The notes beneath the pieces were generated by a model. It searched no databases, was not told the origin of the DNA, and saw nothing but the letters and a program-made list of their open reading frames with translations. From contig DYNP01000021.1 in NCBI GenBank assembly GCA_020721005.1, forward strand, positions 1 to 34,701: 34,701 bases of DNA. The letters are read 5' to 3'. The translations under genes and the position numbers were made by a program. Source of the DNA: Thiomargarita sp. (lineage in GTDB: Bacteria > Pseudomonadota > Gammaproteobacteria > Beggiatoales > Beggiatoaceae). Shown in pieces: positions 10,196-17,434 of this stretch. Every line of letters starts with the position of its first letter. Position 1 is the stretch's first letter.

Positions 10196-10297
10196 CCAAT
10201 TTGCCGAATGGACACCCCGCGCAACAAAATTATGAAAGTTTGAACACCGCCTTCCTCGATTGATGCGCTTCGCAAAAAACGCTCAGCACATCCTACA
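10196..10297 (+). repeat. Composite dispersed repeat, copy A
   Basis: The last 40 bases (10258-10297, containing GATGCGCTTCGCAAAAAACG and CTCAGCACATCCTACA) are identical, base for base, to the reverse complement of 34434-34473. The preceding part (CCAATTTGCCGAATGGACAC ... CGCGC ... AAAATTATGAAA ... TTTGAA) is homologous but diverged. A further shared motif, TTCTGATTCAGACAA (10311-10325), follows this copy but precedes copy B when both are read in the same direction. No long ORF is present. It looks like a non-coding interspersed element. Together with the two palindromes and the tandem duplication it fills most of the gap 9948-10450. Confidence 0.8.
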
Positions 10298-10382
10298 TAG
10301 GATACGGAAGTTCTGATTCAGACAATTGAGTTTAGACACTCCAATTTACCCCGCTTAATTCAAACACTTAGACAACTGGAAT

Positions 10383-10421
10383 AAAAAAACCTGACAGGTC
10401 TTGCGGAGACCTGTCAGGTTT
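10383..10421 (-). terminator. Strong intrinsic terminator of the PPi-PFK gene
   Basis: Fifteen-base perfect arms, AAACCTGACAGGTCT (10387-10401) and AGACCTGTCAGGTTT (10407-10421), enclose a 5-base loop. Read on the minus strand the stem is followed by a run of T (complement of the A-run at 10383-10389). It lies 30 bases past the stop codon at 10451. Confidence 0.92.
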
Positions 10422-10450
10422 CATTAACTCGAAGAAAGGACGGGACAACC

Positions 10451-11713
10451 TTACTTTAATTGATAAGTAGTACTCAATTTCTTCGGTACCCCAGTATTTT
10501 TTAATTGAACATATTTGGGCAATCCATTCTCATAAGGAGGATAGTCCTCCCCTAAAATGAGGGGTTGCAAATAGCGACGGCAAGCGTCAGTAATATGGAA
10601 ACCATCCGCAGTAATGTATTCCCGAGGCATCTTCTTCTCCACATTGGCAACATCCGCTAAATTAGCAGAGCCAATTTCCCAACGATAAGGATTATCTGAA
10701 AGACGGACCACGGTAGGCATGACGGCATTCTTGCCCGCAACCGCCAATTCCACTGCAGCCTTACCTAAGGCGTAGGCTTGCTCAACATCGGTTTTGGAAG
10801 CAATGTGACGAGCAGCCCGTTGTAAGTAATCCGCTACTGCCCAATGATATTTATAACCCAATTTGTCCTTCACCAGTTGGGCCACGACGGGAGCAACTCC
10901 TCCCAATTGAGCATGACCAAAAGCATCTAGAGTGCCAGCCTCGGCAAGGAATTTGCCTGCGGCATTTTTCACCCCTTCAGAAACTACGATGGAGCAATAA
11001 CCGTGTTGTTCCACAGAATCCTTGACTTTCTTCAGGAATTGCTCCTCGTCAAACGTAATTTCTGGGAATAAAATAATATGCGGACCGTCACTGGGCTTCT
11101 CATTGGCCAAGCCTCCAGCAGCAGCAATCCAACCGGCATGACGTCCCATCACTTCCATCACGAACACTTTAGTCGAGGTTTTAGCCATTGAAGCCACGTC
11201 AAAACTGGCCTCCCGAATGGAAACGGCAATATACTTGGCCACAGATCCGAAGCCGGGACAGTTGTCCGTGATTGGCAAATCATTGTCTACAGTTTTGGGT
11301 ACTCCTACACAAATGATGGGATAACCCAATTTTTCGCCAATTTGAGACACTTTATGAGAGGTATCCTGAGAGTCTCCACCGCCATTATAGAAGAAATAGC
11401 CAATGTCATGAGCTTTAAATACTTCAATTAAGCGCTCATATTCAACTCTACTTTGTTCGAGTCCCTTTAACTTGAAGCGGCATGAACCAAAAGCTCCTGC
11501 AGGAGTATAACGTAAAGCCGCAATATCTGCTGCAGATTCTTGACTGGTGTCAATTAAATCCTCAGTGAGTGCACCAATGATGCCATTGCGCCCCGCATAA
11601 ACTTTACCAATTTTATCAGGATGTTGACGGGCAGTTTCAATAACTCCGCAAGCTGAGGCATTGATAACCGCTGTAACTCCGCCGGATTGGGCGTAAAAAG
11701 CATTTTTAGGCAT
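10451..11713 (-). CDS. pfp: Pyrophosphate-dependent 6-phosphofructokinase
   Basis: 420 residues. It interconverts fructose 6-phosphate and fructose 1,6-bisphosphate using pyrophosphate instead of ATP, so it can run in both directions. Two positions diagnose the phosphate donor. The GGGDS motif (111-115) puts Asp114 where ATP enzymes have Gly, and PKTVDND (139-145) has Lys140 where ATP enzymes have Gly. Other conserved parts are SGGVTAVINA (10-19) and MGRHAGW (189-195). In methanotrophs and sulfur-oxidising symbionts, related enzymes also act on sedoheptulose bisphosphate and so link to the Calvin cycle. That use here is an inference. A GGAGG site 7-8 bases before the ATG fixes the start. The gene stands alone, divergent from pat and closed by the terminator at 10383-10421. 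Confidence 0.95.
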   Translation of the reverse strand: MPKNAFYAQSGGVTAVINASACGVIETARQHPDKIGKVYAGRNGIIGALTEDLIDTSQESAADIAALRYTPAGAFGSCRFKLKGLEQSRVEYERLIEVFKAHDIGYFFYNGGGDSQDTSHKVSQIGEKLGYPIICVGVPKTVDNDLPITDNCPGFGSVAKYIAVSIREASFDVASMAKTSTKVFVMEVMGRHAGWIAAAGGLANEKPSDGPHIILFPEITFDEEQFLKKVKDSVEQHGYCSIVVSEGVKNAAGKFLAEAGTLDAFGHAQLGGVAPVVAQLVKDKLGYKYHWAVADYLQRAARHIASKTDVEQAYALGKAAVELAVAGKNAVMPTVVRLSDNPYRWEIGSANLADVANVEKKMPREYITADGFHITDACRRYLQPLILGEDYPPYENGLPKYVQLKNTGVPKKLSTTYQLK

Positions 11714-11947
11714 AATTTTCCTCCATTATGATGGTTAATAAGTGTTGCCTTCTGTTCATTTCAACTGAATTTAAAAGCATAACATGAGAGTCTAATTCTA
11801 CACAAATTCTAATCTCAATTGACCTGATATTTTCCAAGGGCAACTGGCAATAGGTTTACTATATCGAGAGATAAACCCACAAAACATAGTTCAGTCCTCC
11901 CGTTAAAAAAGAAATCGGGAATCTATTATGTTGCACTGCACAAATTA

Positions 11948-11956
11948 TGCTATAAT
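11948..11956 (+). promoter_or_regulatory. Extended -10 promoter of the pat gene
   Basis: TGCTATAAT is a perfect extended -10 element (TGn + TATAAT at 11951-11956). The expected start of transcription, near 11963, would leave a leader of about 29 bases to the ATG at 11992. No good -35 lies at 17 bases (TTGCAC at 11931 is only 14 away), which is typical of extended -10 promoters. Confidence 0.6.
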
Positions 11957-11991
11957 AAAACTCTCTTTAGACTAACTCAACATTGAGTATT

Positions 11992-14679
11992 ATGAGCCAA
12001 CATTATTTAGAAACCTTATTTTCCCCAAAATCAATTGCGGTCTTTGGGGCCAGCAACACTGAACAATCAATGGGTTATTTGGTTTTTCAAAACTTACTCA
12101 ATCATGGCAATGGCTATTTGGGAAAACTCTATGCCATCAATCCCAAATATGAAAAAGTGCAGGGCCAAACTGCCTACAAATGTTTAAAAGAATTGAGTGG
12201 TGAACCCGTTGATTTGGCAGTCATTATCACCCCAGCAAAAACAGTTCCCTCAATTCTCGAAGCCTGTGGAGAATATGGGATCAAACAAGCCATCATTCTG
12301 TCTTCCGGATTTTCAGAAGTGGGGGAAAGTGGACGACGTTTAGAAAGAAAAATGGTGGCCGTAGCCAAAAAATATCAACTGCGATTCCTAGGTCCCAATT
12401 GTTTGGGAGTACTTCGTCCACATATAGGACTCAATGCCACCTTTTTAAGAGGTCCCGCCAAACCCGGTCACTTGGCACTGGTCTCCCAATCTGGAGCCCT
12501 ATGTGCTGCAGTATTCGATTGGGCAAACAGCAATGATCTGCACTTCTCAACCCTACTGTCCATTGGCAGTTCCGCCAACTTAGATTTTGGCGAAATTTTA
12601 GACTACTTAGTTTCCGATCCACAAACTCATGGCATTTTACTGTACATCGAAGCCATTCAGCACGTCCGCAGCTTTATGAGCGGCCTACGAGCCGCCGCCC
12701 GTATGAAACCAGTCATAGTCATCAAAAGTGGTCGTCATGAAGGCAGCAAAAAAGCGGTCATCTCGCACAGTGGCGCCCTGATCGGCAGAGACGACGCCTT
12801 TGATGCCGCCCTACAAAGAGCCGGAGTAGTACGAGTCTACACCTTTGCCCAACTGTTTGCCGCCGCCAAAACCATTGCCTCCCGTTATAAAGCCCAAGGC
12901 CACCGTTTGGCTATTGTAACCAATGGCGGGGGACCTGGAGTGATGGCCACTGATAAAGCGGGAGACCTGAACATTCCCCTCGCCGAACTCTGTCCAGAAA
13001 CCATAGACAATCTCAATCAACTGCTACCCTCTTGTTGGTCTCACAGCAACCCTATTGATCTCACTGGGAATGCTCAAATTGAACACTATCAACAAACCAT
13101 CTCGATCTGCCTAAAAGACCCTCACATCGATGCCGTCCTGGTTATCTTCAGTCCCCAAGGGACCACTTCTCCTTTAGCAGTAGCTCAAGCACTGATCCAA
13201 CTGGCTGACCAATCCTCTAAACCACTATTGGCCTGCTGGATGGGCGACAGTCAAAGTCGAGAAAGTGGCCGCCTATTGGGACAAGCCAGAATTCCCTATT
13301 TCACCACCCCAGAATCGGCAGTCGAAGCCTTCTATTACCTTTCTGCTTATCATCATAACCAACAACTGCTATTACAAACCCCTGGTCCCTTAGGTCGCTT
13401 TGACCCCCCAGATACGGAAGGAGCGCGCATCATCATTGAAAGCGTATTGGCGGAACGTCGCAAAGTGCTCACTGAAATGGAATCCAAAGCCCTTCTTGGC
13501 GCCTTTCGGATTCCCGTGGTCAGCACTGCCATCGCTCATACCCCTAATGAAGCATTAGTGTTGGCAGAAGCCATCGGCTTCCCTGTAGTCATGAAAATCA
13601 ATTCTCCCGACATTGCCCATAAAAGTGATGTGGGAGGAGTTAAACTGAATTTGACCACTGCTCAAGCCGTTCGGGAAGCCTTTAAAGCCATTATGCAACA
13701 AGTCAAACACCACTGTCCAGACGCTCGACTGGACGGTATCACGGTAGAACGTATGATCCGCAAATCCAATGGCCGAGAACTGATGGTGGGGGTAGTCCGC
13801 GACCCCATTTTTGGTCCAGTCATTACCTTTGGAATTGGTGGGACCATGGTTGAAATCATTGCTGACCAAGCAGTCAGTTTACCCCCCCTAAATCGTTACC
13901 TAGCCAGCACCTTGATCAACCACACCCGAGCTGCCAAATTGCTAGAAAAATTTCGGCAAATGCCAGCGGCCAAACGGGAAACTTTGGAAAGTGTGTTATT
14001 GCGAGTCTCTGAAATGACTTGTGAACTGCCTTGGCTGCAAGAAATGGATATTAACCCCTTGATTATAGACGAAAATGGCATCATCGCAGTAGATGCCAGA
14101 ATTGTCGTTAACTACTATATGCCTTCCCCAGACCGCTATGCTCACATGGCCATCTATCCTTATCCCGTGCACCTAGTCACCCATTGGCAATTGCCTGATG
14201 GGACTGATATCACCATTCGTCCTATTCGTCCGGAAGATGCTGATATGGAAAAAGAATTTGTGAAAAATTTATCCGAAGAATCTCGCTACTTTCGCTTCAT
14301 GCAAACGCTTCAAGAATTGACCCCCACCATGCTGGTGCGGTTTACCCAGATCGATTACGATCGAGAAATTGCGCTGATTGCGGTCACTGAACAAGAAAAT
14401 AAAGAATTAGAAATTGGGGTAGCTCGTTATGCCATCAATCCCGATGGAGAAAGTTGCGAATTTGCCTTAGTAATTTCAGATAAATGGCAACATCGGGGCA
14501 TTGCGCAAAAATTGATGACTGCCCTGATGGAAGCAGCCCGAGCCAAGGGCTTGAAAATTATCCAAGGTGAAGTACTGACTAATAACCATAACATGTTAAA
14601 ATTAATGAATAAATTGGGATTCTCGGCAACTGTAGATGGCGAAGATCGCAATATTACCCAAGTGATCAAAAATTTATAA
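11992..14679 (+). CDS. pat: Protein lysine acetyltransferase of the Pat/YfiQ type (ADP-forming acyl-CoA synthetase-like fused to GNAT)
   Basis: 895 residues, like E. coli PatZ (886). Domain order: CoA-binding Rossmann domain (about 8-135, SIAVFGAS...), succinyl-CoA-ligase-like domains (about 150-460), ATP-grasp domain (about 490-700, AIGFPVVMKINSPDIAHKSD, GGTMVEI), and a C-terminal GNAT acetyltransferase (about 737-890). The GNAT part has SRYFRFMQ, RFTQIDYDREIALIAV and the acetyl-CoA loop QHRGIAQKLM (about 832). This order and the RFTQIDYDRE motif mark Pat-type enzymes, which acetylate lysines of central-metabolism proteins such as acetyl-CoA synthetase. In those enzymes the synthetase-like part is regulatory. 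True ADP-forming acetyl-CoA synthetases lack the GNAT tail, so I prefer Pat. The frame opens at a TTG at 11983, but the ATG at 11992 is the better start. It is divergent from the PPi-PFK gene. Confidence 0.9.
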   Translation: MSQHYLETLFSPKSIAVFGASNTEQSMGYLVFQNLLNHGNGYLGKLYAINPKYEKVQGQTAYKCLKELSGEPVDLAVIITPAKTVPSILEACGEYGIKQAIILSSGFSEVGESGRRLERKMVAVAKKYQLRFLGPNCLGVLRPHIGLNATFLRGPAKPGHLALVSQSGALCAAVFDWANSNDLHFSTLLSIGSSANLDFGEILDYLVSDPQTHGILLYIEAIQHVRSFMSGLRAAARMKPVIVIKSGRHEGSKKAVISHSGALIGRDDAFDAALQRAGVVRVYTFAQLFAAAKTIASRYKAQGHRLAIVTNGGGPGVMATDKAGDLNIPLAELCPETIDNLNQLLPSCWSHSNPIDLTGNAQIEHYQQTISICLKDPHIDAVLVIFSPQGTTSPLAVAQALIQLADQSSKPLLACWMGDSQSRESGRLLGQARIPYFTTPESAVEAFYYLSAYHHNQQLLLQTPGPLGRFDPPDTEGARIIIESVLAERRKVLTEMESKALLGAFRIPVVSTAIAHTPNEALVLAEAIGFPVVMKINSPDIAHKSDVGGVKLNLTTAQAVREAFKAIMQQVKHHCPDARLDGITVERMIRKSNGRELMVGVVRDPIFGPVITFGIGGTMVEIIADQAVSLPPLNRYLASTLINHTRAAKLLEKFRQMPAAKRETLESVLLRVSEMTCELPWLQEMDINPLIIDENGIIAVDARIVVNYYMPSPDRYAHMAIYPYPVHLVTHWQLPDGTDITIRPIRPEDADMEKEFVKNLSEESRYFRFMQTLQELTPTMLVRFTQIDYDREIALIAVTEQENKELEIGVARYAINPDGESCEFALVISDKWQHRGIAQKLMTALMEAARAKGLKIIQGEVLTNNHNMLKLMNKLGFSATVDGEDRNITQVIKNL

Positions 14680-14730
14680 TTCCCTTAAAAATCAGTCATC
14701 ATTAAGAAACATGAGTTCGATGTAAGTAAC

Positions 14731-14765
14731 ATAGGGCGCAATGGCGTGAGCGTATTGCGCCCTAT
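14731..14765. repeat. Palindromic intergenic repeat, family 2 (perfect copy)
   Basis: ATAGGGCGCAAT (14731-14742) and ATTGCGCCCTAT (14754-14765) are perfect 12-base reverse complements around an 11-base loop GGCGTGAGCGT. Related copies are at 9961, 10090 and, partially, 20645. It may serve as a hairpin at the 3' end of pat. Confidence 0.85.
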
Positions 14766-14800
14766 ATTAACTTACACGTTGATGAATTATTTGTAGTTTT

Positions 14801-14840
14801 GTAGGGTGTGTTAGGCGTGTCTTTTGCGCCGTAACGCACC
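14801..14840. repeat. GTAGGGTG...CGCACC inverted repeat
   Basis: GGTGTGTTA near the left end pairs with TAACGCACC at the right end (one mismatch) around a G/C- and T-rich loop. The layout (GTAGGGTGxGTTAGGCG ... CGCCGTAACGCACC) is that of a short intergenic repeat that I recall from many AT-rich gammaproteobacterial and cyanobacterial genomes. It is one of four repeat-like pieces in the 308-base gap 14680-14987. Confidence 0.6.
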
Positions 14841-14845
14841 TTCTT

Positions 14846-14885
14846 GATAAACGCCTTGCGCCACAAAATCATGGAAACTCAAATA
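14846..14885 (+). repeat. Fragment of the composite dispersed repeat
   Basis: The stretch from GATAAACGCCTTGCGCCACA to CATGGAAACTCAAAT matches the central part of copy B (reverse complement of about 34481-34520) and of copy A (about 10208-10243), with roughly 8 differences from copy B. The 40-base core found in the full copies is absent. Confidence 0.6.
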
Positions 14886-14909
14886 TTGCTTTCCACGGCA
14901 GAACCAAAA

Positions 14910-14942
14910 AAAGGAGAGTACCCCTTTAAGGGTCTCTCCTTT
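14910..14942 (-). terminator. Terminator of the sulfur globule protein gene, possibly bidirectional
   Basis: AAAGGAGAGTACCC (14910-14923) and GGGTCTCTCCTTT (14930-14942) form a 13-bp stem with one bulged base and a 6-base loop. On the minus strand it ends in a T-run (A-run at 14906-14912), 45 bases past the stop of the gene at 14988. It could also stop plus-strand transcripts coming from pat. Confidence 0.8.
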
Positions 14943-14987
14943 AATACTGATTCATATTAACAGCTTGACAAAATTACACTGTCTACT

Positions 14988-15470
14988 TTACTTCTTTTCC
15001 CCTTCAGGGGCTTCGCTGTAACCGCGGGGTTCACGAAAACCACGAGGGGGTGGAGGAGGAGCATCGTAGTAATCACTCCAGCCAGGACGTCCGTAGTAAC
15101 CAGGACCAGAACCTTCCCATGGAGCACCACCATAAGGTCCACCACCATAAGGTCCACCACCACCACCATAAGGTCCGTATCCATAACCATCGTAGTAACG
15201 ATTAGAGTTACGTCCATAGCCACGACCATTACCACGACCGCCGCCAGAGATACTGAAAGTGGCATCACCGCCTCCCCAGCCATCCCAAGGACCCCAGTCC
15301 CACTCGTCATAAGAGTCACGACCTGAAGGACCTCCCCAGCCGCCTCTGTCCCAAGGACCCCAGCCACCGCCATCCCAAGGACCACCGCCCCACCAAGCAT
15401 TTGCGGAAGTAGACATTGCTGCAGCACCCAATAGAGCCGACAGCATAATTATCTTGCTGATTTTTTTCAT
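14988..15470 (-). CDS. Sulfur globule-type protein, secreted and Gly/Trp/Tyr-rich
   Basis: 160 residues. A clear signal peptide (MKKISKIIML... ending SANA, cleavage after residue 25) is followed by a mature protein that opens WWGGGPWDGGGW. It continues as Gly-, Tyr-, Trp-, Pro- and Arg-rich low-complexity sequence with repeated GPW, GPYGGG and WGPWD blocks, ending in a proline run and an acidic tail. This composition, and the WWGG.PW start right after the cleavage site, fit the sulfur globule proteins that coat periplasmic elemental sulfur in Allochromatium, Thiothrix and Beggiatoa. No enzymatic motif is expected. The ATG at 15468-15470 is preceded by a strong AGGAGG; the longer frame to 15548 would place extra residues before the signal peptide and is rejected. 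It is monocistronic with its own terminator. An overlapping reading frame of the same repeats (14957-15427) is a shadow. The family call rests on composition, which is less certain than homology. Confidence 0.78.
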   Translation of the reverse strand: MKKISKIIMLSALLGAAAMSTSANAWWGGGPWDGGGWGPWDRGGWGGPSGRDSYDEWDWGPWDGWGGGDATFSISGGGRGNGRGYGRNSNRYYDGYGYGPYGGGGGPYGGGPYGGAPWEGSGPGYYGRPGWSDYYDAPPPPPRGFREPRGYSEAPEGEKK

Positions 15471-16033
15471 GCGATTCCTCCTAATGTCAGGAAATATAAA
15501 CATAATTGCGATTATGCAATAGCAGCCACCTTCCTTAGTGCACCTCAAATTGAGGATTTCAACATATCAAAATCTCAGTCCGCTACAGTAGCAAAACTAT
15601 GATTTCAGCTGAATAACCCCTATTGAATAATCTAAAGCAACGGGATACAGTCAATTATATCCCTCCTCATCTTCCTTGATGGCATAACTTCCACTAACTA
15701 AAGCAGGTAGTCTATGCACTTTTGCTTGCCAACGCAAGTTTTTCTTCCAAAATCGGTCATACATAACTACTTCAAAAACGATATTTAGTTAAGTATTATA
15801 TTATAATATGCTAATATGTCCACATTATGGATGACTACAACCTTTTTTTCAAGAGGGTCCAGCCAATTTTTGAGAAAAAATTTTATCACGTCAATTCATC
15901 GATCTTAGATACGACGTACACTAGGCCCCATCAGGAAATTAAGTTATACTGCCACCTCAAAGTAACCATAAAACTCTGACGTAACTGTCTTCAAAGTATT
16001 CATCCTCATCATTTAACCCAACTGGAGATCACC
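15471..16033. other. 563-base gap between the sulfur globule gene and the periplasmic gene
   Basis: This gap should hold the sulfur globule promoter (minus) and the promoter of the gene at 16034 (plus). A small palindrome CATAAT-TGCG-ATTATG lies at 15501-15516, 31 bases upstream of the sulfur globule start, and could be an operator. A very AT-rich patch with TATTATATTATAATATG is at 15795-15812. A TATACT (15945-15950) is a candidate -10 for the plus-strand gene, but no convincing -35 goes with it. One possible short ORF is listed separately. I see no RNA gene. Confidence 0.4.
15651..15764 (-). CDS. Possible 37-residue protein (unverified)
   Basis: Runs from an ATG at 15762-15764 to a TGA at 15651-15653, reading MYDRFWKKNLRWQAKVHRLP then ALVSGSYAIKEDEEGYN. 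It is basic and aromatic in the first half and acidic at the end, a composition more protein-like than expected by chance. There is no good ribosome-binding site, and the frame stays open only five more in-frame codons upstream before reaching a stop after eight. I do not recognise it. It could be a small protein upstream of the sulfur globule gene, a relic of a longer gene, or chance. Confidence 0.25.
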   Translation of the reverse strand: MYDRFWKKNLRWQAKVHRLPALVSGSYAIKEDEEGYN

Positions 16034-16366
16034 ATGAAACCTATACTTATTTTAACCCTATTCTTCATCGCGAGCAGTGCGCATTGGGCGAAAGCGGCTG
16101 ATGACCCCCAACCCAATGCTCAATCTTCCTTAGATCAGAAGATTCAATTGATTGGCAAGATCACTCGCTCTGCCCAAGGAGTTTACCTGATCAACACCTC
16201 TAATAACGTCTATTATGTGCCCAAAAATTTGCCAGATTTATTCAAGCAGGAAAATCTATGGGTTAAGGCGGAAGGACAATTACTTGAAGAAAAATCCCCA
16301 ATTGGCAAACCCATTCAACTGCAAAAAATCACCTCCGAACCTTGTTTGGCTGATGAAGAAGAATAA
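16034..16366 (+). CDS. Small periplasmic protein of unknown function
   Basis: 110 residues. A signal peptide covers residues 1-21 (MKPILILTLFF... ending AKA, cleaved before ADDPQ). The mature part is a small strand-rich domain: KIQLIGKITRS, GVYLINTSNNVYYVP, LWVKAEGQLLE, IGKPIQLQKI. The alternation of short strands and the V-x-G-x-[IL] pattern resemble a small OB-fold or BOF-like periplasmic protein, but this is impression only. It ends in an acidic tail with one Cys (about 103). A GGAG lies 8 bases before the ATG. It converges on the SMR gene with only 3 bases between the two stops. Confidence 0.7.
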   Translation: MKPILILTLFFIASSAHWAKAADDPQPNAQSSLDQKIQLIGKITRSAQGVYLINTSNNVYYVPKNLPDLFKQENLWVKAEGQLLEEKSPIGKPIQLQKITSEPCLADEEE

Positions 16367-16369
16367 ACC

Positions 16370-16726
16370 TCAATTCAAACCAGTTTGCCAAGACATCAAA
16401 ATAATACCCGCTCCAATCAAACTCATGCCTATAAATTGCAACCCAGTGGGCATTTCTCGAAGCACCACAATGGCCAACAACACCACAGCAACATAACCCA
16501 GCCCCACTGCCAAAGGAAAGGCATAGGATAAACTGTGTTTGGACAAAATATAAATCCAAGTTAAAAAACTCAATCCAAACAATCCGATACCACTCAGTAA
16601 CTTAAAATTCCACCAAACAGCCCAACCTTGACTCCATTCCCCAATCTCTTGAGTACCCATTTTGATCAACAATTGCCCCACTGAATTCAGGAGCACATAC
16701 ATCCCAATCAATCCCAAAAATTTCAT
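16370..16726 (-). CDS. Four-helix SMR/EamA-type membrane transporter (ArnE-like flippase subunit)
   Basis: 118 residues with four predicted transmembrane helices (about 3-21, 40-60, 67-90 and 97-115), the size of EmrE or ArnE proteins. GLxGMYVLLNSVGQLLIKMG near the start and YAFPLAVGLGYVAVVLLAIVVLREMP in helix 3 fit the SMR/EamA fold. Such half-size proteins either export cations as dimers or flip polyprenyl-linked sugars. The lipid-flippase reading is favoured here because the gene is translationally coupled (ATGA at 16723-16726) to a methyltransferase and follows a sugar- or lipid-type FAD oxidoreductase, with no drug-resistance context. The substrate is unknown. Confidence 0.75.
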   Translation of the reverse strand: MKFLGLIGMYVLLNSVGQLLIKMGTQEIGEWSQGWAVWWNFKLLSGIGLFGLSFLTWIYILSKHSLSYAFPLAVGLGYVAVVLLAIVVLREMPTGLQFIGMSLIGAGIILMSWQTGLN

Positions 16727-17385
16727 TGCTCCCCCCCCTTTTTAGCCACAATAAAAGCCTGTTTGCCAAACAATGACCATAACCAAGGCAACCGTAAATA
16801 CCATTTAACAAACCAAGGTCCCTTGGGCAATTGACTCTTAGTCGTGTAGGGCAAAAAACGTGGATAATTATGCACGATTTGCATGCCCAAAACCTGCAAC
16901 ACTTCCACCAAACTGCGATCGCTGAGAGGCGTGTGGTGATCAAAAAAATCCCAATAATTATTCGGCAAAAACCGAATATTAGGCTGTAAAATCAATAACC
17001 TGCCCTCGGGTCGCAAAATCCTTTTCGCCTCTTGCAAAGTCTCAAAAACCTGCTGTTTACTCAACAAATGTTCCAAAAAATTACTCATAAAAACCACATC
17101 CACACTGTCACTGCTCAATGAATGCATAGCCATACAAGACTCATGAATCACAATCACTCCCGGCGCCGCAAACTTCTTAACATCGGGATTCAAATCGATC
17201 GCAATCCTCGTCTGGCAACGAATATGATTGACAAACTCACAATACCCAGCCCCAATATCCACCACAGTATCCCGCTCGCCCACAAAACGATTGAAAAACT
17301 CATGACACAACACCTGCCACAAACGATTCTTCACCTCCAAATCGGTCTCAACAAACCGATTTGCATACATTCTTTGCAAATCCAT
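16723..17385 (-). CDS. Class I SAM-dependent methyltransferase
   Basis: 220 residues, cytoplasmic. The AdoMet-binding motif I is VVDIGAGYCEF (41-51), followed by an acidic residue at the end of strand 2 (IAIDLNPD). Then come VDVVFMSNFLEHL and a motif near RILRPEGRLLILQPN, the usual Methyltransf_11 layout. The C-terminal region is basic and aromatic (PWFVKWYLRLPWLWSLFGKQAF), which suggests contact with the membrane or a lipid-linked substrate. It overlaps the downstream SMR gene by 4 bases and lies 49 bases after the FAD oxidoreductase gene, so the three probably form one operon. The acceptor (sugar, lipid or quinone) cannot be told from sequence. Confidence 0.85.
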   Translation of the reverse strand: MDLQRMYANRFVETDLEVKNRLWQVLCHEFFNRFVGERDTVVDIGAGYCEFVNHIRCQTRIAIDLNPDVKKFAAPGVIVIHESCMAMHSLSSDSVDVVFMSNFLEHLLSKQQVFETLQEAKRILRPEGRLLILQPNIRFLPNNYWDFFDHHTPLSDRSLVEVLQVLGMQIVHNYPRFLPYTTKSQLPKGPWFVKWYLRLPWLWSLFGKQAFIVAKKGGEQ

Positions 17386-17434
17386 AAATGATCTTAATAA
17401 CCTCTCATTTTTTCAATATAATCAAACACTTATT

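Noticed and set aside
14957-15427. 156-residue Val/Met/Leu-rich minus-strand frame inside the sulfur globule gene
   Set aside because: It is the second frame of the Gly-rich repeats; the true frame has the signal peptide and AGGAGG site.
15520-15540. Sigma-54 promoter-like GGTGGCTGCTATTGCAT upstream of the sulfur globule gene
   Set aside because: Only 8 bases separate GG and GC where 10 are needed.
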